Part shown: piece after piece, positions 40,501 to 48,784 of the stretch
Layout: the number at the start of each line of letters is the position of its first letter
How positions within the stretch are numbered: position 1 is the first letter of the stretch
NCBI RefSeq assembly: GCF_032854445.1
Contig: NC_088302.1
Location: 57,516,237-57,580,236 of the forward strand
Direction of reading: 5' to 3'
DNA length: 64,000 bases
DNA from: Liolophura sinensis
Lineage: Eukaryota > Mollusca > Polyplacophora > Chitonida > Chitonidae
The notes under the pieces: model-generated
Told to the model about the DNA's origin: nothing
Databases searched by the model: none
What the model saw: the letters and a program-made list of their open reading frames with translations, nothing else
Made by a program: the position numbers and the translations under genes

Positions 40501-42548
40501 GACATAAATGCTTTCATGTCACCTAAGACATAGTTGATGTCTGTGAGAGTGACTTGTCTAATACATGTAGCATGCAAGTCCTGTCTGGATCAGATGTGTT
40601 ATGACTGTGTGGTTTTCTCATTGCAGACATGTTTACCGTAAGTCCTGTGTGGATCAGATGTGTAATGATTGTGTGGTTTTCTCATAGCAGACACGCATAC
40701 TGCAAGTCCTCTGTGGATCAGATGTGTAATGATTGTGTGGTTTTCTCATTGCAGACACGCGTACCGCAAGTCCTCTGTGGATCAGATGTGTAATGATTGT
40801 GTGGTTTTCTCATTGCAGACACGCGTACTGCAAGTCCTCTGTGGATCAGATGTGTAATGATTGTGTGGTTTTCTCATTGCTGACATACGTGGCACAAGTT
40901 CTGTGTGGATCAGATGTGTAATGATTGTGTGTTTTTTTCATTGCAGACACATGTACCACATGACCCGTGTTAGATGTGAAATGGTTGTGTGGTTTTCTCA
41001 TCGCAGGCACATGTACCACAAGTCCCATGTGGTTAGATGTGAAATGGTTGTTTGGTTTTCTCATTGTAGACACATGTACCACAAGTCCTGTGTTGGTTAG
41101 ATATGAAATTGTTGTGTGGTTTTCTCATTGCAGACACGTGTACCACAAGTCCTGTGTTGATCCCTGGCTGATGGACCAGAGGAGCTGCCCCATGTGTAAG
41201 ATGGACATCCTGAGAGCTTATGGCATGCAGATACAGGTGAGACACACTGGTGCTATTGGATTGGTCTTTTACCTCCCTCACTTGTGGTTAGGTTAGTCTT
41301 CCACACTGCACAGTTCGATTAATTGAGCGACGAAGTAGCCTTAGGTCTGGAAGTTTGTAAGGTGTCTACAGAGTTGTGACTGTGGCTGCTTGTTGAGTCT
41401 ACCTGTTACCCGTAACACAGTCATTTAAGATAAAATAGTCATTAGAACAATATAGATGACAAGTACCATTTTATCGATGTTCCATGCTTAAATCAGTGAT
41501 TTGGGTTTTTTACTTCACAAAGCATAATCTGTTTGCTCAATATTTAATGGATTAAATAAAACGAATATCATTGATATATGTGACCAGTCAGATGTCTGCT
41601 GACAGCGGATATTGTGAAATCCACCTTTGTATGTCTTTGCATGAGTGCCATGTTTATTTGTGTGGGGAGTGGGCTGTGGCCTAGTGGTTAAAGGTGCTTG
41701 CCTTCATGTCGCTAGGATAGGCAAGGTGTGGATTCAAACCTGGTCGTGGGTAGGAATTAATTGGATTGCCTCGTTATCGCTGCTGTGGAATCTTGGTGGC
41801 CTTAAGCATTTGACAATGCTAACGTTTTAGGGATAACTTGCCTTTACCAATATGGTGTACATCTTTGTTTGTCATGTGGGAAGGTTCATCAGTAACTTGC
41901 CAAATGGTAGTTGTTTACCCAGAAGGCACTTTGGTTTCCTCCACCCATGAAATGGACAGACATGGTATAACCGGTAAATTCTTGAATATGGGATTTAGTA
42001 ACAATCAATCTGTCAATTCCACGAGGTCCCTGCAACTGTTACACATGTACATTGTACATTCAGATGAGTTTGTTAGATCAAAAATAAATGGGAACTGACA
42101 ACTACAGAAGGCAGATATATTCCCATTGTTTCAAACAATCAGACTGACTAACTAGTTTCCTGTGTTGTTTTGTCAGCTTCACGGCAGTCAGGACAGCATG
42201 GTGCCTGCTGACCCAGAGAGTGGTACTGCCTCAGGGGTCATGGATGAGGTGGAACCATCTTCTAGTCCGGACGAGATGGGTGCTGTCGGGGGGGTCAAGA
42301 TTGTCCACTTCACCCACCCCTCCATACAATACCACCCCCGCTCCCTCTGCACTGACAGTGGCTGCATCACGGAACCTTCCACATCAGCCACTGATAGTGC
42401 AGCTGCAAAACGCATGACCTGTGACGACGCTGGTCACCTTAGTGACTCGGAATGTAATGAGCTGCAATCCTTGATGACACCTGCACGTCGCTTCAGCAGC
42501 TGCAGCAAAGACAGCTGCTCCTCCTCGCATGACCACAGCCTTAGTTAG
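4044..42548 (+). CDS. RNF130/RNF150-like: PA-TM-RING E3 ubiquitin ligase, Goliath group (RNF130/RNF149/RNF150-like), six coding exons
   Basis: Joined exons: 4044-4551, 20833-21092, 32645-32716, 38644-38726, 41134-41236, 42177-42548. They total 1398 nt, 465 residues plus stop, with intron phases 1,0,0,2,0 all compatible. The order is N-terminal hydrophobic signal, lumenal protease-associated (PA) domain (about 50-190), one transmembrane helix (about 220-243), and a RING-H2 finger with all eight zinc ligands (C289, C292, C307, H309, H312, C315, C326, C329). A Ser-rich tail follows. Family members are membrane-anchored E3 ligases of the endosomal and secretory system: PA faces the lumen and binds client proteins, while RING recruits a ubiquitin-loaded E2 in the cytosol. 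The transmembrane and RING sequences are almost those of vertebrate RNF130/RNF150. Assignment to one vertebrate paralog is not possible, and a single ancestral co-ortholog is likely. Introns are unusually minisatellite-rich. Confidence 0.93.
5505..6304 (-). pseudogene. Unrecognised, apparently frameshifted coding-like stretch
   Basis: Three overlapping minus-strand frames (6304-6110, 6082-5792, 5948-5505) look partly coding: charged and hydrophilic, with segments such as [12 protein letters not shown] and [14 protein letters not shown]. The reading frame appears to switch near 5940. I do not recognise the family. Inside intron 1 and antisense to the ligase, it could be a decayed transposon or retrocopy fragment, or chance. 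Confidence 0.25.
6561..13845. repeat. 54-bp minisatellite, about 130 copies with higher-order structure
   Basis: The consensus unit carries GTGTACTGTATGACCATAGG, then AAGGGTTTGGATGACTAGGT, then CTCAGTGGCCATCT, 54 bp in total. Edge copies (6561-6900 and about 13680-13845) are of a diverged type (GGTTGGATGATCTGTTCTTGG), while the centre is more uniform. A block repeats at an offset of 1286 bp (for example 9001 with 10287, and 11701 with 12987), including the same shortened unit. Another offset is 1123 bp (11247 with 12370). Because 54 is divisible by three, long open frames exist on both strands. They are by-products of the period, not genes. Confidence 0.95.
13957..14247. repeat. 19-bp minisatellite (TGGAAACAGTGTAGTTTTG-like)
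   Basis: About fifteen copies of a 19-20 bp unit built on TGGAAACAGTGTA alternate with GGAAATAGTCTGGCTTATT variants, suggesting a higher-order period of roughly five units. Located in intron 1. Confidence 0.85.
16021..16770. repeat. 137-bp tandem repeat, about 5.5 copies
   Basis: GTAGATATCTGGTGAGGCAT recurs at 16154, 16291, 16434, 16571 and 16708 (a diverged copy at 16021), giving spacings of 133-143 bp. Copies are nearly identical and alternate between two variants (CACATGGGAACC and CACGTGGGTACC). Located in intron 1. Confidence 0.92.
17035..20075. repeat. 68/74-bp minisatellite, about 42 copies of two interleaved types
   Basis: The unit includes GACTGGATATATATGGTCAC and TTGTGTAACCATACCACACA. 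A 68-bp form carries ACCTTTCATGTATG; a 74-bp form carries ACCTCATATGTACATGTATG. The 68-bp form dominates the left part and the 74-bp form the right part, with interleaving between. The array ends about 760 bp before exon 2. Confidence 0.95.
20833..21092 (+). CDS. RNF130/RNF150-like: Ligase exon 2: end of PA region and transmembrane helix
   Basis: The acceptor TTCCTTCTAG precedes 20833; the first two bases complete a Val codon. Encodes residues 170-256. The segment [20 protein letters not shown] is the Goliath-group transmembrane helix, followed by the basic [13 protein letters not shown] stop-transfer stretch. The donor is CTCA|GTAAGT at 21093, phase 0. This exon is the strongest evidence for family membership after the RING. 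Confidence 0.95.
24200..25185. repeat. 46-bp minisatellite, about 21 copies
   Basis: The unit contains TATGTAGTCCTGTATGTAAC, TACAAGAATCTCTGTACC and GGTAGGTC; starts at 24245 and 24291 show the 46-bp period. Variants alternate between ACTACAAG and ACAACAAG, and between GTAGTCC and TTAGGCC toward the right end. Confidence 0.92.
26565..27845. repeat. 82-bp minisatellite, about 15 copies
   Basis: The unit contains CAGTCTGTGAAGCCTGGTGT, ACTGTCCCC, GACAGCAGGAGCTGGAGTAA and CCTGATCGCCTCACA; copies start at 26654 and 26736. Some units are shortened and lack the GGAGCTGGAG part (near 27270 and 27575). Located in intron 2. Confidence 0.92.
28395..28975. repeat. 59-bp minisatellite, about 10 diverging copies
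   Basis: The unit has TATAGTGACTATGTTAATGA, AACATGTTTAAATTG and AAGTGTCCTCAGG. Copies become steadily more diverged to the right. Located in intron 2. Confidence 0.88.
29268..29600. repeat. 30-bp minisatellite
   Basis: About eleven copies of a 30-bp unit with CCCTGTACACTCAGTACAGT followed by GAAATCCCAG. The first seven are nearly identical and the rest are degenerate. Open frames here come from the period being divisible by three. Confidence 0.92.
29600..29895. repeat. 42-46 bp repeat adjoining the 30-bp array
   Basis: About seven imperfect copies built on CCAGTCAGGTGTGGTACAC and TTAGTCCAGCTANTGG. It directly follows the 30-bp array and shares the ACACTTAGTACAG word, so it may derive from the same seed. 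Confidence 0.8.
31770..32118 (+). mobile_element. tRNA-derived SINE with ACTC tail
   Basis: An A-box-like TGGCTCATTTGG (31779-31790) and a B-box-like GGTCAAACCTGG (from 31822) form a tRNA-type head. The tail is CACTCACTCACTCAC. TGTAGATGTGTAACT (31755-31769) before the head and TGTAGATGTAAAACT (32119-32133) after the tail look like a 15-bp target duplication with two mismatches. The type resembles SINEs I associate with mollusc genomes. Located in intron 2. Confidence 0.8.
32144..32304 (-). mobile_element. SINE 3'-end fragment, reverse orientation
   Basis: Begins with TTTATTTATTTATTTGATTG and GGTGTTTTAAGCC, then a GATGGCAGCCAGAATTAAGG core and a GGTACGGCC-like stretch. This is the reverse complement of the 3' part of the SINE type at 41664-42010. 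The tRNA head is absent. Confidence 0.7.
32645..32716 (+). CDS. RNF130/RNF150-like: Ligase exon 3: juxtamembrane linker
   Basis: The acceptor TTTCAG precedes 32645. Encodes residues 257-280, [12 protein letters not shown] then [12 protein letters not shown]. This corresponds to the conserved basic [15 protein letters not shown] stretch of the Goliath group between the transmembrane helix and the RING. Length is 72 nt, phase 0 at both ends. The donor GACAAG|GTAAGCC at 32717 is the first of a row of near-copies (see the next repeat). Confidence 0.93.
32704..32930 (+). repeat. 36-bp tandem repeat carrying the exon 3 donor
   Basis: The authentic donor (GT at 32717) and its flank GGTGACAAGGTAAGCCAGG recur at 32753 (GC instead of GT), 32787, 32823, 32859 and 32895, spaced 34-36 bp. 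Each copy keeps about nine exon-derived bases before the splice site. In the normal frame the first intronic codons read V-S-Q-V-stop, so use of a downstream copy would truncate the protein before the RING. Confidence 0.88.
33545..34870. repeat. 68/74-bp minisatellite, about 19 copies, with higher-order blocks
   Basis: The unit contains GTAATTGATTACTTTGTTTC, ACATCTACATGTATAAAGG and CTACTTGAAAGCTAACA. Longer units carry an extra CATACATGTA. A block of three units repeats nearly exactly around 34390-34800. Located in intron 3. Confidence 0.92.
35225..36220. repeat. 83-bp minisatellite, about 12 copies
   Basis: The unit contains ATATCAGTCAGGTGGTGGAG, CCAGGCACTAGGGTTGGTTA and TGTTATGCCCTGTACATGT; a few copies are shortened (35465-35580). 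Located in intron 3. Confidence 0.9.
36221..37139. other. Unique intronic sequence, no gene seen
   Basis: Part of intron 3, between two arrays. I see no exon, no mobile-element hallmark and no repeat here. Confidence 0.5.
37140..38175. repeat. 58-bp minisatellite, about 17 copies
   Basis: The unit contains TGTGTAGGAATAGACATTGA, GATATCCAGCATGTATGAAT and AGATGTGGGGATATCTG. The left edge is degenerate. It ends about 470 bp before exon 4. Long minus-strand frames are period artefacts. Confidence 0.93.
38644..38726 (+). CDS. RNF130/RNF150-like: Ligase exon 4: first half of the RING-H2 finger
   Basis: The acceptor is CCTGTTTCAG. Encodes residues 281-307 plus two bases: [19 protein letters not shown], then DVIRILPCK. 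It supplies zinc ligands C289, C292 and C307. The donor is GCAA|GTGAGT at 38727, phase 2. Confidence 0.95.
38799..38880 (+). other. Possible alternative cassette exon in intron 4
   Basis: An acceptor-like TTTGTTTCAG ends at 38798 and a strong donor-like GTGAA|GTAAGT begins at 38881. The 82-nt interval is open in the frame inherited from exon 4, giving [19 protein letters not shown] and so on. Inclusion would enter exon 5 out of frame and hit an early stop, removing the second half of the RING. I cannot tell whether it is used. Confidence 0.25.
38912..40370. repeat. 38-42 bp minisatellite, about 36 copies
   Basis: The unit contains CATGAACAGATACAGCAGGT, GGTTGTACAG and TAGCCTGC; longer units carry GGTTGGTTGTAC. 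Blocks recur (for example 38945-39100 with 39150-39300). Located in intron 4; the long minus-strand frames across it are artefacts. Confidence 0.93.
40565..41160 (+). repeat. 64-bp tandem repeat carrying the exon 5 acceptor and exon 5 start
   Basis: Nine copies of TGTGTGGTTTTCTCATTGCAG plus about 35 bases that match the start of exon 5 (in shortened form, GTGGTTTTCTCATTGCAG). The AG ends lie at 40626, 40690, 40754, 40818, 40882 (mutated to TG), 40946, 41006, 41069 and the authentic 41133, spaced 64 bp with one 60 and one 63. Copies encode H-x-Y-R/C-K-S-C/S-V-D-Q-type text resembling the HVYHKSCVD zinc-ligand segment. A partial copy without an acceptor starts near 40565. The last copy is the functional exon boundary. 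Confidence 0.92.
41134..41236 (+). CDS. RNF130/RNF150-like: Ligase exon 5: second half of the RING-H2 finger
   Basis: Encodes the end of residue 308 and residues 309-342: [18 protein letters not shown], then [16 protein letters not shown]. It supplies H309, H312, C315, C326 and C329. The DPWL-x(4)-SCPMCK pattern is typical of Goliath-group RING-H2 domains. The donor is ACAG|GTGAGA at 41237, phase 0. I chose the acceptor at 41133, not an upstream copy, because only it restores the RING frame and the second His ligand. Confidence 0.94.
41664..42010 (+). mobile_element. tRNA-derived SINE, nearly full length but degraded
   Basis: The A box TGGCCTAGTGG (41677-41687) and B box GGATTCAAACC (41730-41740) form the head. 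A GGCACTTTGGTTTCCTCCAC core follows, then AATTCTTGAATATGG and a CAATCAATC-type end. Its 3' part is the family of the fragments at 32144, 46369, 53903 and 60822. It lies in intron 5, about 165 bp before exon 6. It is not a functional tRNA, since the anticodon arm and acceptor stem do not pair. Confidence 0.75.
42177..42548 (+). CDS. RNF130/RNF150-like: Ligase exon 6: cytosolic tail and stop
   Basis: The acceptor TTGTTTTGTCAG precedes 42177. Encodes residues 343-465, a Ser/Pro/Asp-rich, probably disordered tail with several Cys near the end ([17 protein letters not shown]), then TAG at 42546-42548. The tail has little family conservation, so this exon rests on phase, acceptor quality and an uninterrupted frame. 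Codon composition is GC-richer than the surroundings, as expected for coding sequence. Confidence 0.85.
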   Translation, partial: LHGSQDSMVPADPESGTASGVMDEVEPSSSPDEMGAVGGVKIVHFTHPSIQYHPRSLCTDSGCITEPSTSATDSAAAKRMTCDDAGHLSDSECNELQSLMTPARRFSSCSKDSCSSSHDHSLS

Positions 42549-45500
42549 TGCAGCTCTGCGACCGTGCAGACTGAGGCGCACCTCACTGAGGATGTGTAAG
42601 TGTCAGTGCTACCCCCTACCACTGGTATTTTCTCTGGAGGACACGTGCGTTTGTGATAAAGCCAGCTTTGCCCAACTTACCAAGGCTGAAGATTCTGCCA
42701 CCGTGATATTGGGGAACCAGGACTGTGCATGTGTCAGCACGGGACAAGTGACAGTCTTGTTTCCATTTTGGGGCCCTATAAACAAACTTTCAGTCCTGTG
42801 TGAATTTGAATTAGCAAAACTGGTGCATCTTTCTTGTGGAAGGCAACGAATAAAAACAAAAATCAACAGCACATACAAGAATCAAGTGAAATGGAAGCTA
42901 GTTTTCAGTGTGTTGAATGCAGTAAAGGTGCTGACAGTAATGTACCGCGTAGTCGGTGGCATCAGGATGTGACAAGGTCTCTGTAACATCACCCCCAGCG
43001 TCTGGGTTCCCATGGGCTAGTACATTGGGGGGGATGTCACTATTATGATAATTCACCAGGGTCACCAGTTGTACAATATGCATCCTTTTTCTTGCCCTTT
43101 GTCCAACAGTTCTTGATACGTAGCTCTGTTGCAGTGCTTGCTTCCTTCATCTTTCTTCATCGCCTATATATATCCTATAAGTGGCACCCTATGTCTTATA
43201 AACCTATACACATAGCTATCTATGACACTTAATGTGGTCAAATGGCCATAATTGTTATTGTTGCACTCTTATGCTGCCCTTCGTACATCTGTTAGCAAAA
43301 TTCTACTTGGGAAAGAGGTTTTGTTAAAAAAATGGTGTCTTAAGAACAATTAAGTCTTGATGCCTGACATTCATGGTCACAAGATAAATGGATCTGACAA
43401 ATTTTCCTTCATTTTTTTTACTGTTCTTTGTTCATAATAATTTATTGAACATACATGTAGGATTCCTAAAAATAGATTTAGAATCTGTCAGTCCCCAAGC
43501 TCTCTTGAAACTTATTTTCAGATCAGGTATATTTGATCACATTAAATAAGTTGGACAGTTGAATCAGTTTGTCATTTTGCCATCTGCTCACAAACTTCAT
43601 TTTCAGTTAAGTTCAACATTACTGTACTTACAAGTGCAAGTTCATTCCATATGTAATATTCTTCTTGCTTACCTCTTCCTGTGTAGGTGAGACGTTTTCC
43701 TGTATTGTTGCTACATTTACCATTAAGAACCTACAATACTTGGGAATTTAACCACCACAGTTTGCCTCTACAACACTGACGGCAGTACACACTAAATGTT
43801 GTCATAATTGATGTCATAATTCATACAGTACTTTCACGAAAATATTCTGGAAGAATACTTGTAGTTGTTTTCCTGGCATAAGTTTTTGTTTTCTTGTTGT
43901 TTTTCCTGCTGCTGTTACACAATGCACTTGAAAACTTTAAGAAGGGATTGTATGACTTCATAATGAAGATAAGGCTGTGTGATAGTCCTGTACAATGTAT
44001 TGTAATTGCCTCCTGATGAACACAATCAGAAACTCCTTTTTACACATCTGTCACGTTGATGTAGTTCACAGTGTGACAGAATTTTTGATGCTCATGTTAA
44101 GAGTAGCTTCATACAAAAAATGTATTTACCTTAGAAGAAAGTAACATTTTTTCCACCTTTGTTTCACCAAGAAATTAAATATCAGTGTCTTTTCTCAGAT
44201 TTAGCAAACTAAACTGACAAAAAAGATTGAACATCTTGTCCACACTCTTACCCCATCATGGTTGGCAAAACTGCTTTTAACGTGAAGGTGGAAGTTCTGC
44301 TTCTTGTTAACAAGTCTGTGTCCAGGACATTATCAGGCACCAGATCTACATCTAACTGCTCATTTATCACTGCAGAAAAAAGGTTTTGAGAGCCTTATAA
44401 ATCTGCATAATACACCTAGCTGACAAAGGTGTACTCCACCCATAGAAATGACCTCAGCAGTTTTTAATTATGGAGTTAAACTAAAATCAGTATATCATGC
44501 CCTTACAGGGGGAAATACTGTGAATGCTTAATTTAATTATATATGATTTTACATGATATTCACATCATCACTGAACACACATGTACATATGACTGACATG
44601 CATGTGTACATTTATTACTCATAAATTTGCAGAATTTGAGCATCATTTTTTTGGACAACACGATAGATTTAGTATAGTCATAAACATGTATATAATGCGG
44701 TGGCACAGGTGGTGGTGTACCCACTCGTCAGTTTTATTTATTGCATACTGTTTGGCAGATTTTCTAATAAACCTTTGCATTGGCTGATATGGTAGCTGCT
44801 ATGTTATGGTATAAACCTCTCCATGGGCTCAGATTGTAACTGTAATGCTGTTGTACAGATCTCCATTGTGTCAGACATTTAGGGTGATGACCAGAGATTG
44901 AAGTAGTTACTGTTGGTTGTAGTTACCTCCTTGTGGCCTGTTACTGACCCCACATTCCTGGGGAAAGGTGGGGGAGACAAGAGCAACTTCATGTGCAATT
45001 TTACAAATGTATACAACAGATATTTAAGCTTACAACAAAAAGCACATGCATTTTGGTGGGTTTGTGTAGCTGTCCTTGTAGGCAGGTGATCAATTTTCAC
45101 AACTGAAATTAAACGAATATGTTATGTAACAGATGTATTAAAACACGAACTTCTGAAAGGCCTGCTTCGTACATGTAATGTGCTGTTACGTTAAACAGAT
45201 CATAACAGATAATTAGTAACGTGTAAACAATAATAACAAGTACACATCATTTTCAAGGCTTCACTTGTTGACAAGTTTGAAATGTTGTATTTGGCGGTTT
45301 GTTAATGTTATTAAATGTAAATAATTGTAGTATTTATAGAATGCCTTTTTGTGAGGAGAAAACAGAGCGTGATATCTCAGTTCTGTGAGGTGCTTTATAC
45401 TGAAGACAGGAGGAGAGGTTTATGTTGATTCATTCAGGACTACATGTAGATGTTGAGAGGAACAAAGGTAACCATCCTTAAGTGTAGTGCCCTGTAGAAG

Positions 45501-46368
45501 TTAAGGGACAAGATAGCACCTGGCTAAAATATATTTAAATAGAAAGCAGGATAGGCAAGCTTTCTGAAAAGTATCATACTTTATTATTTTAATGAGATTT
45601 CACCGAATAACATATAGAACAAAATGACAAAACTTCACAAATGGCACAAATCAAGGCAACCATCGTGAGAATTTTATCCAATCAAACATGTTGCTATCAG
45701 ATTTTGTGGCATAAGGGAATACTGTGAAGAATTTCTATATTTTGTGCCTCCAGATTGTTTAAAAAGTTCATACTGACAGTATTTGGGCCTCTTTAACCAC
45801 ACACGGCCTGTGTGTAGTCGTTTTGCGGCAGTCAGTGAAGAAGACTGCTTGACTGAATACGCATAGCGTGAATTTCAAAGAGAGGCTGCCAAGCGTCCGT
45901 GATGTCACCGTACGAAGTTGCTGGCTCGATACGTGCAGAATTCATAGTAGAAAGCTATAAACATGTGATGAAAAAAGGCATACATTTTGACCGTAATTTG
46001 CTGCTGTGTGACAAATTCTTGAGAAATAGTCATGCCTGTGATATGCGCAGCTTATGGATGCTGTTGTCAGCTGATCAAGGAAGGTGGAATTCCTTTCTTT
46101 GCCTTTCCAAGCGAATGTTTTGAGAGCAACGGCTTATAATAACCAGAAATTACAGTACGCTTACTGCAGAACATTCTGCATAGCATATGTAAATTATGAA
46201 CGTTAACGAAACCTAGTTGTGGACTGATGATGCCACGGTTCAGAGGTCTGTATTAACTCCCATATTATTTTGACAATGTTTTCACCGCCGTTGTCTGTGT
46301 GAGCAAAGTCTGTTGGCGCGAGTAAAACCACTACTGCCGGGATGTCCGCGGTCTTGAATAGCAAAGAA
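42549..46368 (+). other. 3' UTR and downstream non-coding region
   Basis: The 3' UTR of the ligase starts here. AATAAA at 42849-42854 is the nearest candidate polyadenylation signal, and another lies at 44766-44771. The rest is AT-rich unique sequence. I see no exon with recognisable content and no clear mobile element. Confidence 0.5.
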
Positions 46369-46448
46369 ATTTAATTGATTGGCGCTTTAAGCCATACTCA
46401 AGAACATTTCATTTATACTACGGCGGCCACCATTACAGTGTTAGGAAA
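46369..46448 (-). mobile_element. SINE 3'-end fragment
   Basis: AATTGATTGGCGCTTTAAGCC followed by a CTACGGCGGCCACCATTA-like core (first word shortened: TTGATTGGCGCTTTAAGCC) matches the reverse complement of the 3' part of the SINE at 41664-42010. Confidence 0.7.
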
Positions 46449-46482
46449 TAGCAAAGAATTAACTGAGATGAAATGTAGTTAC

Positions 46483-46691
46483 CAGGTGAAGTTGTCGGTC
46501 CAAAAATCTTTTGGTTTTTGACGGCTGTCGCAGTGGTGAGACTCGCTGTCAGATGAATGAGGGGAGGGTTTTACATGGTTGATTTCCTGGGCTCCACGTG
46601 CTGAATCAGTTCGTACAGGATCATACATGCACGAGTTGATAGGTGGCATGCACACTGGAATTTCTAGTATGTCTGTTTCACAGTCTGACAT
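46483..46691 (-). CDS. Candidate first coding exon of a minus-strand gene (unrecognised)
   Basis: An ATG at 46691 opens a 209-nt frame beginning MSDCETDILEIPVCMPPINS and ending KPKDFWTDNFTW, followed by a plausible donor CACCTG|GTAACT (GT at 46482). The composition looks coding: mixed charged and hydrophobic residues without low complexity. The sequence upstream of the ATG (46740 onward) is CpG-richer than the surroundings, which would fit a promoter. I know no family with this sequence and found no second exon to the left. Confidence 0.33.
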
Positions 46692-46739
46692 GATTTAATT
46701 TTGGTATTGTCTCGTGGTAGATTTGATTTAGTATAAGTG

Positions 46740-47280
46740 AACAGTGTTGTTCAGCATGGGCCACTTCTTACGGTGACGTCTGCGGGATCACGTGACGGGC
46801 ACGTCAGTAACTCGGCTCAGGCTGACAGCTCCCTATTGCGAGAGTCGATCGTCGCCGTGGGAAGCGTGCGAGGCGACAAACAAACGTGCAGATTCCTTAT
46901 AATGAGGGCCTATGAGGTAATAATTACATAAATACCGATGATCATAAGACGTTGACAGTATTCCTTTAAGCTGTAATATAGGCTTTTCCCATTCATTCCA
47001 TGAAGCGACATATGAGAACAGAACTACTGATAAAACATCATTTTGAGTTCGTTTACAACAATTTATTTACATGTGGCCGAATGGGCCGTTTAACGCAGTG
47101 TTGTGGCACAGGTAATTGATGGACCACCACAAACTAGCACTGACGGGCCGTCTCTTCATCCTAAAGGAAAACGGCCATGATGCCAACAATGCTACCTGTC
47201 CTATAACCGTACCAGTTTTACCTGCTGTCCCTCACACATCGATGTTGGGACGGATAAAAAGTGTCTGTTCATACTCGTAG
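46740..47280. promoter_or_regulatory. CpG-richer stretch, possible promoter region
   Basis: CG dinucleotides are clearly denser here than in neighbouring sequence (for example GGTGACGTCTGCGGG and GATCGTCGCCGTGGG), densest at about 46770-46890. The stretch separates two candidate coding exons on opposite strands (46691-46483 minus and 47281-47466 plus), so it could be a divergent promoter. This is inference only. Confidence 0.28.
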
Positions 47281-47466
47281 TTGACCGAAATGCTCATCTC
47301 GGTGAGATGTCCCCTCTTCCGATCGCTAGTAAATCCAGCGGAGCCGAAAACTACGTGGCCATCGCTGCTAGGTAAAGACCACAGCCGCTATGTTGATGTC
47401 ACAAGTTCTCGACAACCCGCGTTACCTCGCGAGAAAATCATTCGGTTGCTCTCGGGTCCTGACGAG
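47281..47466 (+). CDS. Candidate coding exon (unrecognised)
   Basis: An open frame of 62 codons from an ATG-containing start, beginning MTEMLISVRCPLFRSLVNPA, ends at a donor-like GACGAG|GTAAAG (GT at 47467), phase 0. It is CpG-rich compared with its surroundings. No domain is recognised and no partner exon was found downstream, so this may be chance. Confidence 0.2.
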
Positions 47467-47499
47467 GTAAAGAGCCGATATTTCGTCGGTTTGTTGTTG

Positions 47500-48780
47500 T
47501 TTACTTCGGAATAGGCCAAGGTCTTGGGCTAAAGGTGGTTTATGCATACACTGACACGCAGGGGTCGCTGGCCACCCTTGCGCCTAACCCTATTTTATAA
47601 GATCACAGCCGAGATCCTTGGCTAGAATACTCAGCCGTGCATTTCCAGGCTGCTCGTAAATTTTATAAATGATATAGTTGGCCGGCCTACTGTATGAAAG
47701 TTCAAGTAGTGGAAGAAATATCTCTCCAGTGTGTCCAATTCCCAAGAAAGCTATTTATCACTTGGTCCTTCTTAGGCGAAGTCCACAACTGAAATCAACC
47801 ATACGCTCCTGCTTAGGCTATTATACGGGAAATACCTTCGACGTAAGAGAGCTTGAGTGAACTTGACGTCACCTTGCTGTCAATAATGGAGACGTGCTGA
47901 AGCTGTGATATAACAAGTTTCACTAAATTTTCACTGGGTTGAAAAAAAATGTAAAAAAATATTTAATGCCGGTTCAAGATACTTTGAACGGTCTTTCAGT
48001 GGACATAAATATTAGTCAGGTGCTGTCTTTCACTGTAATGGTTACGCTGACCTGTCCATTTCACTCATTGGTTTGCTTGACGTGTCGGATTTCCGCTTTC
48101 ATTGACGACTGCAAACTTGGATATTGTGTTGGGCCAATCCTACCTTGGACCGCAAATCCTGTCTTACCCACCTTCTATGTTGTGCATTATTTGTTAATAA
48201 TTTGTTTTCCTTTCTTGAAATGGTGTTGCTATTATGAGAAACCAATTATCATAAGTTAAAATATAATCTGTTTCTATTTTGTGGAGAATTTTTTCTGCCA
48301 TTTATTGTTAAATACCTTATGTTGTCCAAACTTAAGCAAGGCAATGAATCTTGTGTTTTCCATGTAGTTGTGGAGTAAGGTAATATTTTACTGAACTCAG
48401 TATAGTACTGCCATTCAGTCAAACATACACAATTGTATGAATATTAGGTGTCACAGTTGCAGGTGTACACCTACATGTAATCTGGACTAGAAATTTTTCA
48501 GAGTGACGAGTGAAAATGAAATTTGTTGCATGTTGAGCACAATGTTCCTTTAAATGGTTACAACATGTGAGCTTGAATTCAAAATATCAAAACAATTCAT
48601 TTGCAGTTCTGCCCACGTATTTACATGTATTTCAAAGAATAAAGACGGATGTGTTGATGTATGCGTACAGTTAAACTTTTGGACAGGTAATAAAAATAAT
48701 TTCAAATTTCTGAATATTCATAAATATGTAAACTTTTCTTACAGAGTGTTCAGTATGAGCATTGCATGTAGATAATTAAA
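47500..48780. other. Unique sequence, no gene seen
   Basis: I see no exon, mobile-element hallmark or repeat that I can support. The short open frames present have no recognisable content. Confidence 0.45.
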
Positions 48781-48784
48781 CTTT

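Noticed and set aside
41671-41745. tRNA gene
   Set aside because: A and B boxes are present, but the stems do not pair and a SINE body follows, so it is a SINE head.
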